48,096 bases of DNA from Candidatus Methanomethylophilus sp. 1R26 (GCF_001481295.1 NZ_LOPS01000011.1:1-48096); one strand, 5' to 3'. Positions 27,198 to 36,725 are shown, counted from the stretch's first letter. The notes: generated by a model not told the origin, from the sequence alone. A program made the numbers and translations.

Positions 27198-29837
27198 TCA
27201 CTGCTCGATGACGAGCAGCGCGTCCCCGCACTGGACGGTGGAGACCTCCCTTCCGTCCAGCGAGAGGGATTTCCTGACCTCGAAGAACTCGGGGCCGATC
27301 TCCACCTTCTCCCCTCCGACGTCCAGGGTGACGTTCCCGGCGGCGATCTGGGAGGCGAGGGATTCAGGGTCGGCGGCAGTTATGGCCGCGGCGATCGCTT
27401 TGGCTTTGTCCTTGAACGCCGGGCCGAGCTTGGCGTAGACAGGCTTCACGGAGGCGACCTTCTCGACCAGGTCGGCCTTCTCGGCGACGGTCAGTTTGGC
27501 CGCCCTCGCTCCCTGCCTGATGTCCTCCTCGGACATCCTGTAGAGAGCGGAATCCCCGCCGACAATCTCGAGGCCGGAGATCTCGGCCCCGACGGCGATC
27601 TTCCTCTCGGCCTTCCAGGCGCGAACGGCGGCGACGAAACCGGCGGCGGCGTCGCCGGCCCTGACGGCAGTCTCGTCCGCCTCTCCGGGGACAGGCCAGG
27701 AGGTGACATGGATGGAGACGGCGCCGTCGAACTTCTGATAGATGTTCTGGTAGACGTCCTCGGTGACGTGCGGCATGAAGGGTGCCAGCATCTTGATCGA
27801 GTCGAGGAAGACCTTGTACAGGGTGTAGACGACGGCATCGTCCTCCCTGCCCTTGACCATCTCGACATAGTCGTCGGCGAACACGTGCCAGATGAACTCC
27901 TCGACGCGCTTCATCGCCTTGTCGAACTGGTACTCCTCGAAGAACGAGGTGACGTCGGCGAGGGTCTTGGAGAGCCTTCCGAGGATCCAGAGGTCGGCCG
28001 TCCTCAGCGACGCCGGCCTGGCCGGAGCGGAGGTCAGCTTCTCGAAGTACCTGGAGACGAACTGTCCCAGGTTGTAGACCTTGATGCAGATCTTCTTCCC
28101 GCGGACGACGTCCTTCTCCCTGAAGGCATGGTCGATGCCGAGGGAGCAGTTGGCCGCGTAGTAGCGGAGGGCGTCGGCGCCGTACTTCTCCAGGATGGGG
28201 ACGGGGTCGATGACGTTCCCGGCGGAGGTGTGCATCGGGGTCCCGTCGGGGGCCATGATGAACCCGTGGATCATGATGTTCTTCCAGGGGATGGCATGCT
28301 CGATCTGCTCCGTCCTGAGGATGGAGTAGAACGCCCAGGTCCTGATGATGTCGTGGCTCTGGGGCCTGAGGGTCATGGGGAAGAGCTTCTTGTGGAGCTC
28401 GGGGTCCCTCTCCCAGTAGGTGTTGTAGAGGCAGGACCCGGAGGAGTCCATCCAGGTGTCGAAGACATCGGTGCAGCCGACGAACTCGGTGCAGCCGCAC
28501 TTGGGGCACCTGTCGACCGGGGCCTTGTCGATGGTCGGGTCGACGTACTTCCTGGCCTGCTCCTCGGTGGCGCAGACGGGGCAGCCGCACTTGGCGCATT
28601 CCCAGATGGGGACGGGGGTGGCGAAGATCCTCTGCCTGGAGAGGACCCAGTCCCATTCCAGGGACTTGGTCCAGTCCTCGAGCCTGACCTTCATGAAGTC
28701 CGGGAACCAGTTGATCTCCGACGCCCTCTTGAGGATGGCATCCTTGAACGCAGTGGTCTTCAGGAACCACTGGGGGACCTGCAGGAACTCGATGGGGGTC
28801 TTGCACCTCCAGCAGACGGAGACCTGCTGGGGGTTGTCCTCCTGCTTCACGAGGACGCCCATGGCCTTCAGGTCCTCGATGGCCGCGGCCCTGGCCTCGA
28901 CGACCGGCATGCCCGCGTACTTCCCGGCGAGCTGGGTCATCTTCCCTTCCTCGTCGATGCCCTTCTCGAGCTCGAGGTGGTACTTCATGATCCACTCGAG
29001 GTCGGCCTTGTCGCCGATGGTGCAGATCATCACGTTCCCGGTGCCGTACTTCATGTCGACCTTGGGGTCGGAGATGACCTTGACGTGCCTGCCGTAGATG
29101 GGGGTGATAAGCTCTTTGCCGACGAACTTCGAGTTGACCGGGTCGGCGGGGTTGACGGCGACCACCTTGCAGGTGCACAGCAGCTCCGGACGGGTGGTGG
29201 CGATCATCATGTGCTCGCCGCTGGGCTTCCCGTCGGGGCCGGCGATGTCGAACTTCAGATAGTTCAACTTGTTGACGTTGTCCTTGTAGTCGACCTCGGC
29301 ATCGGCCAGGGCGGTGCCGCAGCGGGGGCACCAGTTGACCGGGAAGTTGGCCTTGTAGACCAGCCCCATGTTGTAGAGCTTGACGAAGGACAGCTGGGTG
29401 ATGCTGCGGTAGTAGGGGGCGTCGGTCTGGTAGTAGATCGACGGGTCCATGCTCTCGCCGAGCATCTCGAAGTCGTGGGTCATCTTGGCGATATACCCGT
29501 TGGCCCAGTCGGAACAGAGCTTGCGGTACTCCTGGCGGGGGAGGGACTTCTTGGTGATGCCGTACTTCTTCTCGACGCGGACCTCGATGGGGGTCCCGTT
29601 GACGTCGAAGCAGAGAGGGAAGAAGACGTTGTCCCCCTTCATGCGGTGATAGCGCGCCGCGAAGTCGATCAGGGAGTATCCGGTAGCATGACCCAGATGC
29701 AGGTCTCCGGAGGTGTACCTGGGGGGATTGTCGATGCTGAAGACCGGCCTGTCGGACTTCGGGTCGAAGCGGTAGACAGCCTTCTCCTTCCACATCTCCT
29801 CCCATTTTTTCTCGATAACGGAGGAATCGTATGCCAT
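27198..29837 (-). CDS. valS: Valyl-tRNA synthetase
   Basis: 879 residues, class I synthetase charging tRNA-Val. HIGH region is PPRYTSGDLHLGHATGYS; the editing domain has ATTRPELL and GTGNVMICTIGDKADLEW; two zinc ribbons are seen (CPRCGTALAD, CWRCKTPIEFL) and a further CAKCGCPVC...CPKCGCTEF. DVFDTWMDSSGSCL and RPQSHDIIRTWAFYSIL identify ValRS over IleRS. The usual KMSKS loop reads MHTSAGNVIDP, without the canonical lysines. A TATA box (29866-29873) sits about 30 bases upstream, so the transcript is nearly leaderless. Confidence 0.95.
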   Translation of the reverse strand: MAYDSSVIEKKWEEMWKEKAVYRFDPKSDRPVFSIDNPPRYTSGDLHLGHATGYSLIDFAARYHRMKGDNVFFPLCFDVNGTPIEVRVEKKYGITKKSLPRQEYRKLCSDWANGYIAKMTHDFEMLGESMDPSIYYQTDAPYYRSITQLSFVKLYNMGLVYKANFPVNWCPRCGTALADAEVDYKDNVNKLNYLKFDIAGPDGKPSGEHMMIATTRPELLCTCKVVAVNPADPVNSKFVGKELITPIYGRHVKVISDPKVDMKYGTGNVMICTIGDKADLEWIMKYHLELEKGIDEEGKMTQLAGKYAGMPVVEARAAAIEDLKAMGVLVKQEDNPQQVSVCWRCKTPIEFLQVPQWFLKTTAFKDAILKRASEINWFPDFMKVRLEDWTKSLEWDWVLSRQRIFATPVPIWECAKCGCPVCATEEQARKYVDPTIDKAPVDRCPKCGCTEFVGCTDVFDTWMDSSGSCLYNTYWERDPELHKKLFPMTLRPQSHDIIRTWAFYSILRTEQIEHAIPWKNIMIHGFIMAPDGTPMHTSAGNVIDPVPILEKYGADALRYYAANCSLGIDHAFREKDVVRGKKICIKVYNLGQFVSRYFEKLTSAPARPASLRTADLWILGRLSKTLADVTSFFEEYQFDKAMKRVEEFIWHVFADDYVEMVKGREDDAVVYTLYKVFLDSIKMLAPFMPHVTEDVYQNIYQKFDGAVSIHVTSWPVPGEADETAVRAGDAAAGFVAAVRAWKAERKIAVGAEISGLEIVGGDSALYRMSEEDIRQGARAAKLTVAEKADLVEKVASVKPVYAKLGPAFKDKAKAIAAAITAADPESLASQIAAGNVTLDVGGEKVEIGPEFFEVRKSLSLDGREVSTVQCGDALLVIEQ

Positions 29838-29907
29838 GGTAACGTTGGCGTGTAGATACCCAGAGTATAAATAGGAAACTAAAACGGCGGCGGAAGGGGT
29901 TTGACCG

Positions 29908-29939
29908 GGGCGCCGGGCGGGTAAAGATGCCCGGCGCCC
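29908..29939 (-). terminator. 11-bp terminator hairpin of the CBS gene
   Basis: GGGCGCCGGGC pairs perfectly with GCCCGGCGCCC around a ten-base loop, just downstream of the minus-strand CBS gene end. Confidence 0.6.
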
Positions 29940-29978
29940 GCCGAGTCTCCGGCGGTTGCCGGAGCATCGGGCCTGCGT

Positions 29979-31160
29979 TCAGGACTTCGTCTTCTTGCGG
30001 CGGGAGACGTGGCTGTCCTTCTCGTCCTTGACCTGGGATCCGAGGGCCTGCACGAGGTCCTTGTTGGTCTGGACGAGGTCCCAGCCGACCGCCTTGGAGT
30101 TGTAGGTCCTGCCGGAGATGAAGAGCTTGCCGATGAGGCTGTACTTCTTCTTGTCCCCGCTCTCGTTGTAGCGGGTGACGTGGATGGTCAGCGACTCGGG
30201 CTTGTGGATCTTGCTGACCTTGGACATCTCGTTCCCGATGTCCTCGTACATGGCCTCGGCGTAGATCTTGTCCTCTTCCTCCAGGCCGCTAATCTGCACG
30301 TAGAGCTGGTCCCTCTCGCGGCAGGCCGAGATCATCTCGATGATGTCATACTCGGTCAGTATGCCCACCATCTCGTCCTTGTCGAGAACCGGCAGGGTGG
30401 AGATGTGCTTCTCGGCCATGAGGTCCGCGGCCACATGCATGTCGTCCTCCCAGTCGACGGTCACCACAGCGGTGACAGCGACGGACTGCACGGGGATCTG
30501 GGTCTTCGCGTCGTTGGTCCCGACGCCCCTCTCCCCGGCCTTCCAGCCGTTCTCGATGATCTCGTTCATGCCGACGACGCCGACCAGCCTGCCGGCGGAG
30601 TTGACGACCGGCATGGTCCTGATGTCGAGGCGTCTCATGGTGTCGACGGCGTCCGAGAGCATGGCGGTGTCCTTGACGTACTCGACGGGAGTGGTCATGA
30701 TCTCCCATACCTTCACGTCCTGCAGGGACTTGGTCTTCGCGGCGATCCCTATGAGCGCCGTCCTGGTGACGACGCCGATGACCTTCTTGCCGGTGACGAC
30801 GGCCAGCTGCCTGCAGTTGTTGGTGACCATCGTCTCTGCGATCTTCGTGATCTCGTCTTCGTTATCCATGGCCGGAAGGCTCGATACCAGGGACCTGAGC
30901 TTGGTATCCGGGCTCGCGCTCTTCTTCCTGAGGATGACCGAGTAGCGGATCATCCCGCCGTAGATGCCCCCGTCGATGATGGGTATTTCCTGGTAACCTG
31001 TCTTGCGCATCAGAGTGAGCGCATCGGACACGGTGTTGTCGGGACTCAGCGTCGGGAAGTCCGTAGTCATGATGTCGGTGACGGGCACGGCATCGATCTG
31101 AGACTTCAGCATCGAGAGCTTCTTGAGATCTTCGAGATCCTTGATTCCCACTTTTCTCAC
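29979..31160 (-). CDS. CBS-domain protein with C-terminal HPF/RaiA-like domain
   Basis: 393 residues. Four CBS repeats in two Bateman modules: VTDIMTTDFPTLSPDNTVSDAL, KIAETMVTNNCRQLAVV, VWEIMTTPVEYVKDTAMLSDAV and VAVTAVVTVDWEDDMHVAADL, which bind adenine nucleotides in known relatives. The last 110 residues (YVQISGLEEEDKIYAEAMYEDI...SLTIHVTRYNESGDKKKYSLIGKLFISG) resemble the ribosome-hibernation fold, and a basic tail ends the protein. This would couple energy charge to ribosome activity, which is inference. Start is GTG 31160; GTG 31151 with GGTGA in front is equally possible. A TATA (TATAAAAG) lies near 31186-31193. Confidence 0.75.
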   Translation of the reverse strand: MRKVGIKDLEDLKKLSMLKSQIDAVPVTDIMTTDFPTLSPDNTVSDALTLMRKTGYQEIPIIDGGIYGGMIRYSVILRKKSASPDTKLRSLVSSLPAMDNEDEITKIAETMVTNNCRQLAVVTGKKVIGVVTRTALIGIAAKTKSLQDVKVWEIMTTPVEYVKDTAMLSDAVDTMRRLDIRTMPVVNSAGRLVGVVGMNEIIENGWKAGERGVGTNDAKTQIPVQSVAVTAVVTVDWEDDMHVAADLMAEKHISTLPVLDKDEMVGILTEYDIIEMISACRERDQLYVQISGLEEEDKIYAEAMYEDIGNEMSKVSKIHKPESLTIHVTRYNESGDKKKYSLIGKLFISGRTYNSKAVGWDLVQTNKDLVQALGSQVKDEKDSHVSRRKKTKS

Positions 31161-31201
31161 CGATGTGGATATCGGAATGCACTGCTATAAAAGTAACACA
31201 T

Positions 31202-31252
31202 CCATCCAGCGCCGGCCGGCGTCCGGAAGGCGCCGGCCCCTCGCCTGGATGG
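31202..31252 (-). terminator. Compound terminator hairpin after glyS
   Basis: Outer stem CCATCCAG (31202-31209) with CTGGATGG (31245-31252) and inner stem GGCCGGCG (31214-31221) with CGCCGGCC (31231-31238). It lies between the glyS end and the promoter of the CBS gene, both on the minus strand. Confidence 0.6.
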
Positions 31253-31297
31253 ATCCGCGGGCGCCGGAGCGGGCGTCCGCAAAAATGATTTATACCG

Positions 31298-33001
31298 TCA
31301 GATGTCGGCGAAGGGGGTTCCGGCCAGGAGGCGGGCCACGATGGACGGGGCGTCCTCCGCCCTGATCCTCTTCTGCTCGGTGGTGTCCCTGTCCCTGATG
31401 GTCACGGTGCCCGCGTCGGGGCCGCTGAGGGTGGAGTAGTCGACGGTGATGCACCACGGGGTGCCGGCCTCGTCCATCCTCGCGTACCTCTTGCCGATGG
31501 TCCCGGAGCCGTCGTAGTACGCTTCGACGCGGTGCGTGTGGATGCTGTCGCACAGCTTCCTGGCATAGTCGTCGAGGCCGTCCTTCTCCATGAGCGGGAA
31601 GACCCCGACCTTCACAGGGGCCACCTCGGGCTTCAGGCGCAGGACCGTGTAGTCCTTGGCGTCGTCGTGGGTGTAGGCGTGCTCGAGGACGGTGTAGAAT
31701 ATCCTGTCGAGCCCGCAGGAGGGCTCGATGACGTGGGGGATGATCCTCTCGCCGGCGACCTTCTCCTTCACGGTGGCCTTATCGAACATCTCGGGACCGA
31801 GCTCGATCGTCTCCCCGCCGACCGTGACGGTGAGCTTCCCGTCCTTCACGTCCCCGGGGACCGCCGCGTCGATGGCGTCGGCGACCTCTTTCGCCTTGCC
31901 CTTGAAGGCGGGGCCGATGTTCCTGCGGTTGGGCCTGAGCTTCTCGATCTCCATCTCCTTCGGCTCGCTGAACCTCTTGAAGTGGGTGAGGTCCGCTCCG
32001 GAGAACTGAGCGTGGCGGGAGAGGTCCCAGTTGCCCCTGTCCGCGATGCCGGTGATCTCCGTCCATCCGATGGAGAGCAGGGCCTCTGCGTCCCAGCAGT
32101 CGTTCGCGTAGTGGGCCATCTCGTCCTTGAGGTGCTCCCTGAACCTGAGCCTGGCGGGGTCGACGCCTGCCCTAACGAGGAGCTGCTTTATGGTGCCGAC
32201 GAAGTAAGCGAGGATTTGGCTCTTTATGATCCCCTTGTCCACGGCCTCCCCCACCGTCATGGTGTAGGTCTCGGTGCCGGTGTTGGGCAGGAGGGTGAGG
32301 ACCTCGTCCTTCATCTCCGCGAAGCGGGGCCAGAAGGGCTCCTGGGGGTCGAAGAACAGCTCGACCTCCATCTGGTTGAACTCCCTCATCCTGATCATCC
32401 CCTGCCTGGGGGCGATCTCGTTCCTGTAGCTCCTGCCGGTCTGCATCACGCCGAACGGGAGCTTCTCCCTGTTGTACCTGTAGAGGTTGAGGTAGTTCAG
32501 GAAGATCCCCTGGGCGGTCTCGGGCCTGAGGAACCCGATCCTGGAGGAGCCGGGGCCGATGTTGGTCCTGAACATGAGGTTGAAGTCCTCCACCGGTCCG
32601 AGCTTCCCGCCGCAGTCGGGGCAGACCACGCCGTGGTCGGCGAACGCCTGTTCGATCTCCTTCTCGGTCATGACGTCCGCGTTGTCGCAGAAATCCTTGA
32701 TGAGGTGGTCGGCCCTAAAGGGGGCGCCGCATTTGGTGCAGTAGGTTATCTTGTCGGCGAACTTGTCGAGGTGGCCGGAGGCCTTGAAGACCTCCCTGGG
32801 GTTCACGGTCTCGGTGTCGATCTCCGAGAAGCCCTCGCGGCCTTTGAAGAGGTCCCTCCAGATCTCCACGATGTTGTTCCTGAGGCTGAACCCCAGGGGG
32901 CCGTAGTCGTACATGCCGGCCACGGAGCCGTAGATCTCGTAGGAGGGCCAGATGAAGCCCCTGCGTTTGCACAGGGACATCAGGTCGTCCGCGCTGCTCA
33001 T
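31298..33001 (-). CDS. glyS: Glycyl-tRNA synthetase (alpha2 type)
   Basis: 567 residues, class II. N-terminal CKRRGFIWPSYEIYGSVAGMYDYGPLG is the GlyRS signature; a zinc-ribbon-like part has CTKCGAPFRADH and CPDCGGKLG. Motif 2 is GVMQTGRSYRNEIAPRQGMIRMREFNQME; motif 3 region PSCGLDRIFYTVLEHAY; the anticodon-binding domain ends the protein (APVKVGVFPLMEKDG). Start ATG overlaps the stop of the CBS gene upstream (ATGA), so GlyRS is translated as the last gene of a stress-type operon. Confidence 0.96.
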   Translation of the reverse strand: MSSADDLMSLCKRRGFIWPSYEIYGSVAGMYDYGPLGFSLRNNIVEIWRDLFKGREGFSEIDTETVNPREVFKASGHLDKFADKITYCTKCGAPFRADHLIKDFCDNADVMTEKEIEQAFADHGVVCPDCGGKLGPVEDFNLMFRTNIGPGSSRIGFLRPETAQGIFLNYLNLYRYNREKLPFGVMQTGRSYRNEIAPRQGMIRMREFNQMEVELFFDPQEPFWPRFAEMKDEVLTLLPNTGTETYTMTVGEAVDKGIIKSQILAYFVGTIKQLLVRAGVDPARLRFREHLKDEMAHYANDCWDAEALLSIGWTEITGIADRGNWDLSRHAQFSGADLTHFKRFSEPKEMEIEKLRPNRRNIGPAFKGKAKEVADAIDAAVPGDVKDGKLTVTVGGETIELGPEMFDKATVKEKVAGERIIPHVIEPSCGLDRIFYTVLEHAYTHDDAKDYTVLRLKPEVAPVKVGVFPLMEKDGLDDYARKLCDSIHTHRVEAYYDGSGTIGKRYARMDEAGTPWCITVDYSTLSGPDAGTVTIRDRDTTEQKRIRAEDAPSIVARLLAGTPFADI

Positions 33002-33845
33002 TCGCTCGCCCCGGTGATGGCCCTCAGGACGTCGACGTCGTAGATCATGCCGACGATCTCGTCCTTCGTGCCGTGCACGGGAACCTGTCCGAAGTCGTTT
33101 ACGACCATCAGGCGGGCGACCTCGCTGAGGGAGGTCTTCCTGAACACCGTGATGGGCTTCTTGACCATGTAGTCCCTGACCGCCCTGTCGTTGGTCTTGT
33201 ACATCTCCGTGGAGGTGTAGAACAGCGGCATGACGTTCCTGAGGCCGATGAGCTTGGCATCCTCGACGCCCAGCTTCTTGGCGTCCTCCTCGGTGAACTG
33301 GTCGCTGAAGAGGTCCCTATCGGTGATGATCCCGCAGAGGCCGCCCTGGCTGTCGAGGACGGGGGCGGCGACGGTGTCGCTGATCCTGAACGCGTTGACC
33401 AGATAGCTCATGGGATCGCCCTCCCAGACGGTGACGCAGGTGGTGCAGATGACGTCCTCCGCGGTCATGTCGGTCTTCATGCCCCTGATCTCGCGGAGGA
33501 TATCGGTAGGCGTGATGATCCCGATGAGGCGGCCGTCGTCGACGACCGGGAGCTGTGTATCCTCTTGCCGGAGAGGATCTTGGCGGCCTCGGCGACGCTC
33601 GCGTCGGGACCGATGGTGATGCAGTCCTTCTTCATGATGAGAGAGAGCTGCTCCTCGTCGAATTTCCTGAATATGTCCCTGCGGGACACGATGCCCATGA
33701 GCTTCCCGTCGGAAGCGCGGATCACCGGCACTCCGGTGAGGTTGTTCCTGACCATCACGTTGATGGCCTCGTTGCGGCTGCCGGGCACCTCCACCACTAT
33801 GGGCGCGGGCGTCATTATGTCTGCTACGGTCTTCATCGCGTTCAC
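32998..33845 (-). CDS. Four-CBS-domain protein (one apparent frameshift)
   Basis: About 282 residues with four CBS repeats: VADIMTPAPIVVEVPGSRNEAI, IMKKDCITIGPDASVAEAAKILSGKRIH, AEDVICTTCVTVWEGDPMSYLV and VRDYMVKKPITVFRKTSLSEVARL. One missing base near 33556 splits the text; restored it gives KRIHQLPVVDDGRLIGIITPTDILREIRGMKTDM, running directly into the second half. Likely an adenine-nucleotide sensor. GTG 33845 overlaps the UspA stop; ATG 33836 (MKTVADIM) is the alternative start. It overlaps glyS by four bases. Confidence 0.82.
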
Positions 33846-34225
33846 TCCGAGTTCCTGACCACGATCACCGGGCAGGTCGCCAGCTTGACGACCTTCTCGG
33901 CGACGCTTCCGACCAGGAGCTTCTTCATCCCTGTCCTTCCCAGGGTCCCCATGACGATGACGTCATGGTCCGCGGATTTCTTCGCGATGACCTCGGCGGG
34001 GACGCCGGAGAGAACGGTCTTCTCGAAGGGGATCCCGGCGGCCTTGCACTGTTCCTCGACGTATCCGACCGCGGCATCCGCGGCGGCGTCCGTGGCGTAC
34101 TTGTCCTTGACGAAGAGCGCGGTGATGTGCCCTTTCGCGGTCTTAGCAAGCTCTACTGCCTCGGCGACCGCGGTCTTGACCGCCTCGCTGCCGTCGGTGG
34201 GCACGAGAATGTTCTGGAAACTCAT
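33842..34225 (-). CDS. Universal stress protein (UspA family) 1
   Basis: 127 residues. ILVPTDGSEAVKTAV at the N-terminus and the ATP-binding motif MGTLGRTGMKKLLVGSVAEKV (G2xG9xG(S/T)) near the C-terminus. Start ATG 34225 (MSFQNILVP). Second of two adjacent paralogues in the operon. Confidence 0.93.
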   Translation of the reverse strand: MSFQNILVPTDGSEAVKTAVAEAVELAKTAKGHITALFVKDKYATDAAADAAVGYVEEQCKAAGIPFEKTVLSGVPAEVIAKKSADHDVIVMGTLGRTGMKKLLVGSVAEKVVKLATCPVIVVRNSE

Positions 34226-34251
34226 TTCAATCCCTCTGATGCGTCCGCGCT

Positions 34252-34695
34252 TCAGTTCTTCCTGGAAGCGTCGGACCTCACGACCATGACAGGGCACTTG
34301 GCGCCCTCGATTACCTTCTCAGCGACGCTTCCCATGAGGGCCTTGCTCATGCCGGTCCTTCCCAGGGTTCCCATGACGATCATGTCGAAATCCTTGGACG
34401 CCTCGTTGATGGCCGATGCCGGGAGCCCCTCGACGATCTTCTCCTCGAAGGGGACGTCGGCGTCCTCGGCCTTCTTCTTCACATAGGCGACGGCCTCGCG
34501 GCCCTCCTTCTCGAGGGTCTCGTAGACGTTGACGATGGCCGCGTCCATAGGCATGTTGGAGTAGACGGACTGGTCTAGGACGTAGAATGCGGTGACCGTA
34601 GCTCCGGAGAGTTTGGCCAGTTCAAGCCCCTTGTCGATGGCGGGGTTCGTGTAAACGCTGCCGTCGGTCGGCAGCAGGATCTTCCCGATACTCAT
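34252..34695 (-). CDS. Universal stress protein (UspA family) 2
   Basis: 147 residues. KILLPTDGSVYTNPAI and MGTLGRTGMSKALMGSVAEKVI mark an ATP-binding UspA. Compared with its neighbour it has about 20 extra residues in the middle (QSVYSNMPMDAAIVNVYETLEKEG). Start ATG 34695, five bases after the amidohydrolase stop. Confidence 0.93.
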   Translation of the reverse strand: MSIGKILLPTDGSVYTNPAIDKGLELAKLSGATVTAFYVLDQSVYSNMPMDAAIVNVYETLEKEGREAVAYVKKKAEDADVPFEEKIVEGLPASAINEASKDFDMIVMGTLGRTGMSKALMGSVAEKVIEGAKCPVMVVRSDASRKN

Positions 34696-34700
34696 TCGAA

Positions 34701-35729
34701 TCACCTTGGTGTAAATGCCGGGGAGCGGCAGTCCAGCGCGCTCCCCGCGTCCTTGCCCGGGCACGGGAGCACGCATACGCGCCTCCCCTCTATTGTTCCG
34801 TCCAATGCACGCGCGCGATTTAATAACTTCGAACCTGCAGAGGCCATCATGCCCCAGGCCGCTCCCGGGTCCCCTCCCTGGGACCTGAGGATGTCTGCGG
34901 CGAGGGAGGCCTCCGGGCGGAGGTCCGGGGAGCAGAGCATCGCATTGTCGGTGCCGAGCGCCACCGTGCATCCGGCGGACAGCATCGATGCGAGCGGCGG
35001 AACCTTCCCGAAGAAGCGGTTGGAGCGCGGGCACGAGACTATCGGCACATCGGCGTCCGCGAACATCCTGAGGTCCCCTTCCGCCGCCTCGCACATGTGG
35101 ACCGCGAACGCGGGTTCCAGGGAGAGCGCTTCTTCGGCATCCTCGCGGATCCTCTCGCTGAGGTGCAGCGCGAAGGGCTTTCCGGCCCTGCGGCAGGCGT
35201 CGGCTATCTTCTCGGCGTACCTGTTCCCGATGTCCGTGAGCGAGGATATGGCTATGCCGTCCGCCGACCCGAGGATGGCATCTATCTCGGATTGGTCGAA
35301 CTCCCCGGAGACGGGCCTCCCGAGCACGATGGCGTGCGGGCAGGCGCTCTTGGCCATGAGAACTCCTTCCAGGCCCCCCTCGCGGAAGTCGATGAATCTC
35401 CCGATCCCGTTGGCGGCGGCCTCCGAATCGAAGCGCCCCATGCTGCCGAGCAGTTCGCTGCGCGGGGCCTCCCTCAGGTACCTGTGCTTGAGGCCGTCCG
35501 GAGGAGCGACGAGCTCTTCCAGGGTCATGCCCGGGCGGACCAGGGGTGCGGCGCCCGCATCGGCGCAGTGCGTATGGCCGTCGGTCATCAGCGGGACGAT
35601 GATTCCGGACGCGTCCGGCTCCGCAGGGGGCCTCCCTTCGCCGGCCTCCGCGGCGATCCCGTCCTCGGCGAGGACATAGCCCTCGCGCAGGGTCCCGCCG
35701 TCGAGGAACCATCCTGACAGGCAAAGCAT
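34701..35729 (-). CDS. Amidohydrolase family protein (SAH/MTA deaminase-like)
   Basis: 342 residues of the metal-dependent amidohydrolase superfamily. Metal ligands visible: HTH in LMTDGHTHCAD, FALHLSE, FAVHMCE and the catalytic Asp in LGTDNAM. The layout resembles adenosine/SAH deaminases and related aminohydrolases, but the protein is shorter than the usual 400 or more. First gene of the operon running to glyS. A TATA (TATAAAA, 35751-35757) lies about 25 bases before ATG 35729, suggesting a leaderless message. Confidence 0.78.
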   Translation of the reverse strand: MLCLSGWFLDGGTLREGYVLAEDGIAAEAGEGRPPAEPDASGIIVPLMTDGHTHCADAGAAPLVRPGMTLEELVAPPDGLKHRYLREAPRSELLGSMGRFDSEAAANGIGRFIDFREGGLEGVLMAKSACPHAIVLGRPVSGEFDQSEIDAILGSADGIAISSLTDIGNRYAEKIADACRRAGKPFALHLSERIREDAEEALSLEPAFAVHMCEAAEGDLRMFADADVPIVSCPRSNRFFGKVPPLASMLSAGCTVALGTDNAMLCSPDLRPEASLAADILRSQGGDPGAAWGMMASAGSKLLNRARALDGTIEGRRVCVLPCPGKDAGSALDCRSPAFTPR

Positions 35730-35789
35730 GCCCCTACACGGTCCCGCGGATATAAAAGCGGTGGGAACAGCGCGGACAGGGGGAAGGCA

Positions 35790-36725
35790 TCAGGCCCAAT
35801 AGGGCTTCTTGACGAACTTGTATGCCATCAGGCAGGCGGTGGCGGCCTCGCCGCAGCCCGTGATGATCTGCTTGTATTTCCCCGGGTAATCCACCACATC
35901 CCCGCAGGCGAATATGCCGTTGCGGTTGGTGCTCATGTCGACGCCGACCTTGATGAGGCCGTTCTCGGTGAGGTCGAGGCCCCATCTCTTGAGGATACCC
36001 AGATCGGCGGTGATCCCGATGTTGATGACGGCGAGGTCGGCGGGGATGGTCATCTCCTTCCCGTCCTGCTCGAGCGTGATGCTCTCGAGCCGGTCCTTGC
36101 CGTTGAATGATTTGACGGTGGCGTTCATGATCCTGCGGACGTTGCTCTCGTTCAGGTTCTTCACGTTCATCTCGTCCGCCCTGAACTCGGGCCGGCGGTG
36201 CACAATCGTGGTGTCGGTGACAGAATCGGCGATCAACGCCATTTCAATGGCGCTGTTGCCGCCGCCGAACATCACTACCCTCTTGCCGACCAGGTCCTCC
36301 TTCTGCGGGAGGATGTAGTCGATGCCTTTCCCGGTGAGCTCGTCCTCTCCGGGGGAGCCCATCTTCCTCGGGATGAAATCCCCCATCCCGATGGCTATGA
36401 TGACGCTCATCGTCTCGTACTCGCCTTTGGCGGTCTTGACGATGATCTTCTGGTCGCCGTCGATGATGTCCTCGACCTTCTCGTTCTCCCTGATGTCGCA
36501 TTCCATGCTCTCCGCCTGGGCGTAGAGCTTGTCCGAGAGCTTCCTGGCCTGAACTGTCTCGAATCCGGGGTAATTGTGTATTCCCTTCTCGGGATAGAGG
36601 GCGACGAGCTGTCCGCCTACTTTCCCGGATTCCAGAATGAGCGTGCTCATCATTTTGGATCTGGCGTAGATCCCTGCTGTGAGGCCAGCGGGGCCCGCGC
36701 CGACGATTACGACATCATAGACCAT
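35790..36725 (-). CDS. FAD/NAD(P) oxidoreductase, TrxR-like ferredoxin-NADP reductase type
   Basis: 311 residues. FAD-binding VIVGAGPAGLTAGIYARS, NAD(P)-binding VVMFGGGNSAIEMALIA and the closing ACGDVVDYPGKYKQIITGCGEAATA. The redox CxxC of thioredoxin reductases is absent, which points to the ferredoxin/flavodoxin-NADP reductase group. ATG 36725 (MVYDVVIVG) is preferred over ATG 36737 because a TATA (GATATAAAAG, about 36746-36753) lies the right 24 bases upstream for a leaderless transcript. Confidence 0.85.
   Translation of the reverse strand: MVYDVVIVGAGPAGLTAGIYARSKMMSTLILESGKVGGQLVALYPEKGIHNYPGFETVQARKLSDKLYAQAESMECDIRENEKVEDIIDGDQKIIVKTAKGEYETMSVIIAIGMGDFIPRKMGSPGEDELTGKGIDYILPQKEDLVGKRVVMFGGGNSAIEMALIADSVTDTTIVHRRPEFRADEMNVKNLNESNVRRIMNATVKSFNGKDRLESITLEQDGKEMTIPADLAVINIGITADLGILKRWGLDLTENGLIKVGVDMSTNRNGIFACGDVVDYPGKYKQIITGCGEAATACLMAYKFVKKPYWA

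Noticed and set aside
27057-29855. A very long open frame (about 930 codons) opposite valS
   Set aside because: It is a composition shadow: GC-rich codons on the coding strand rarely give stops on the other. The product is a monotonous Gly/Asp/Val/Leu mix, and valS is certain.
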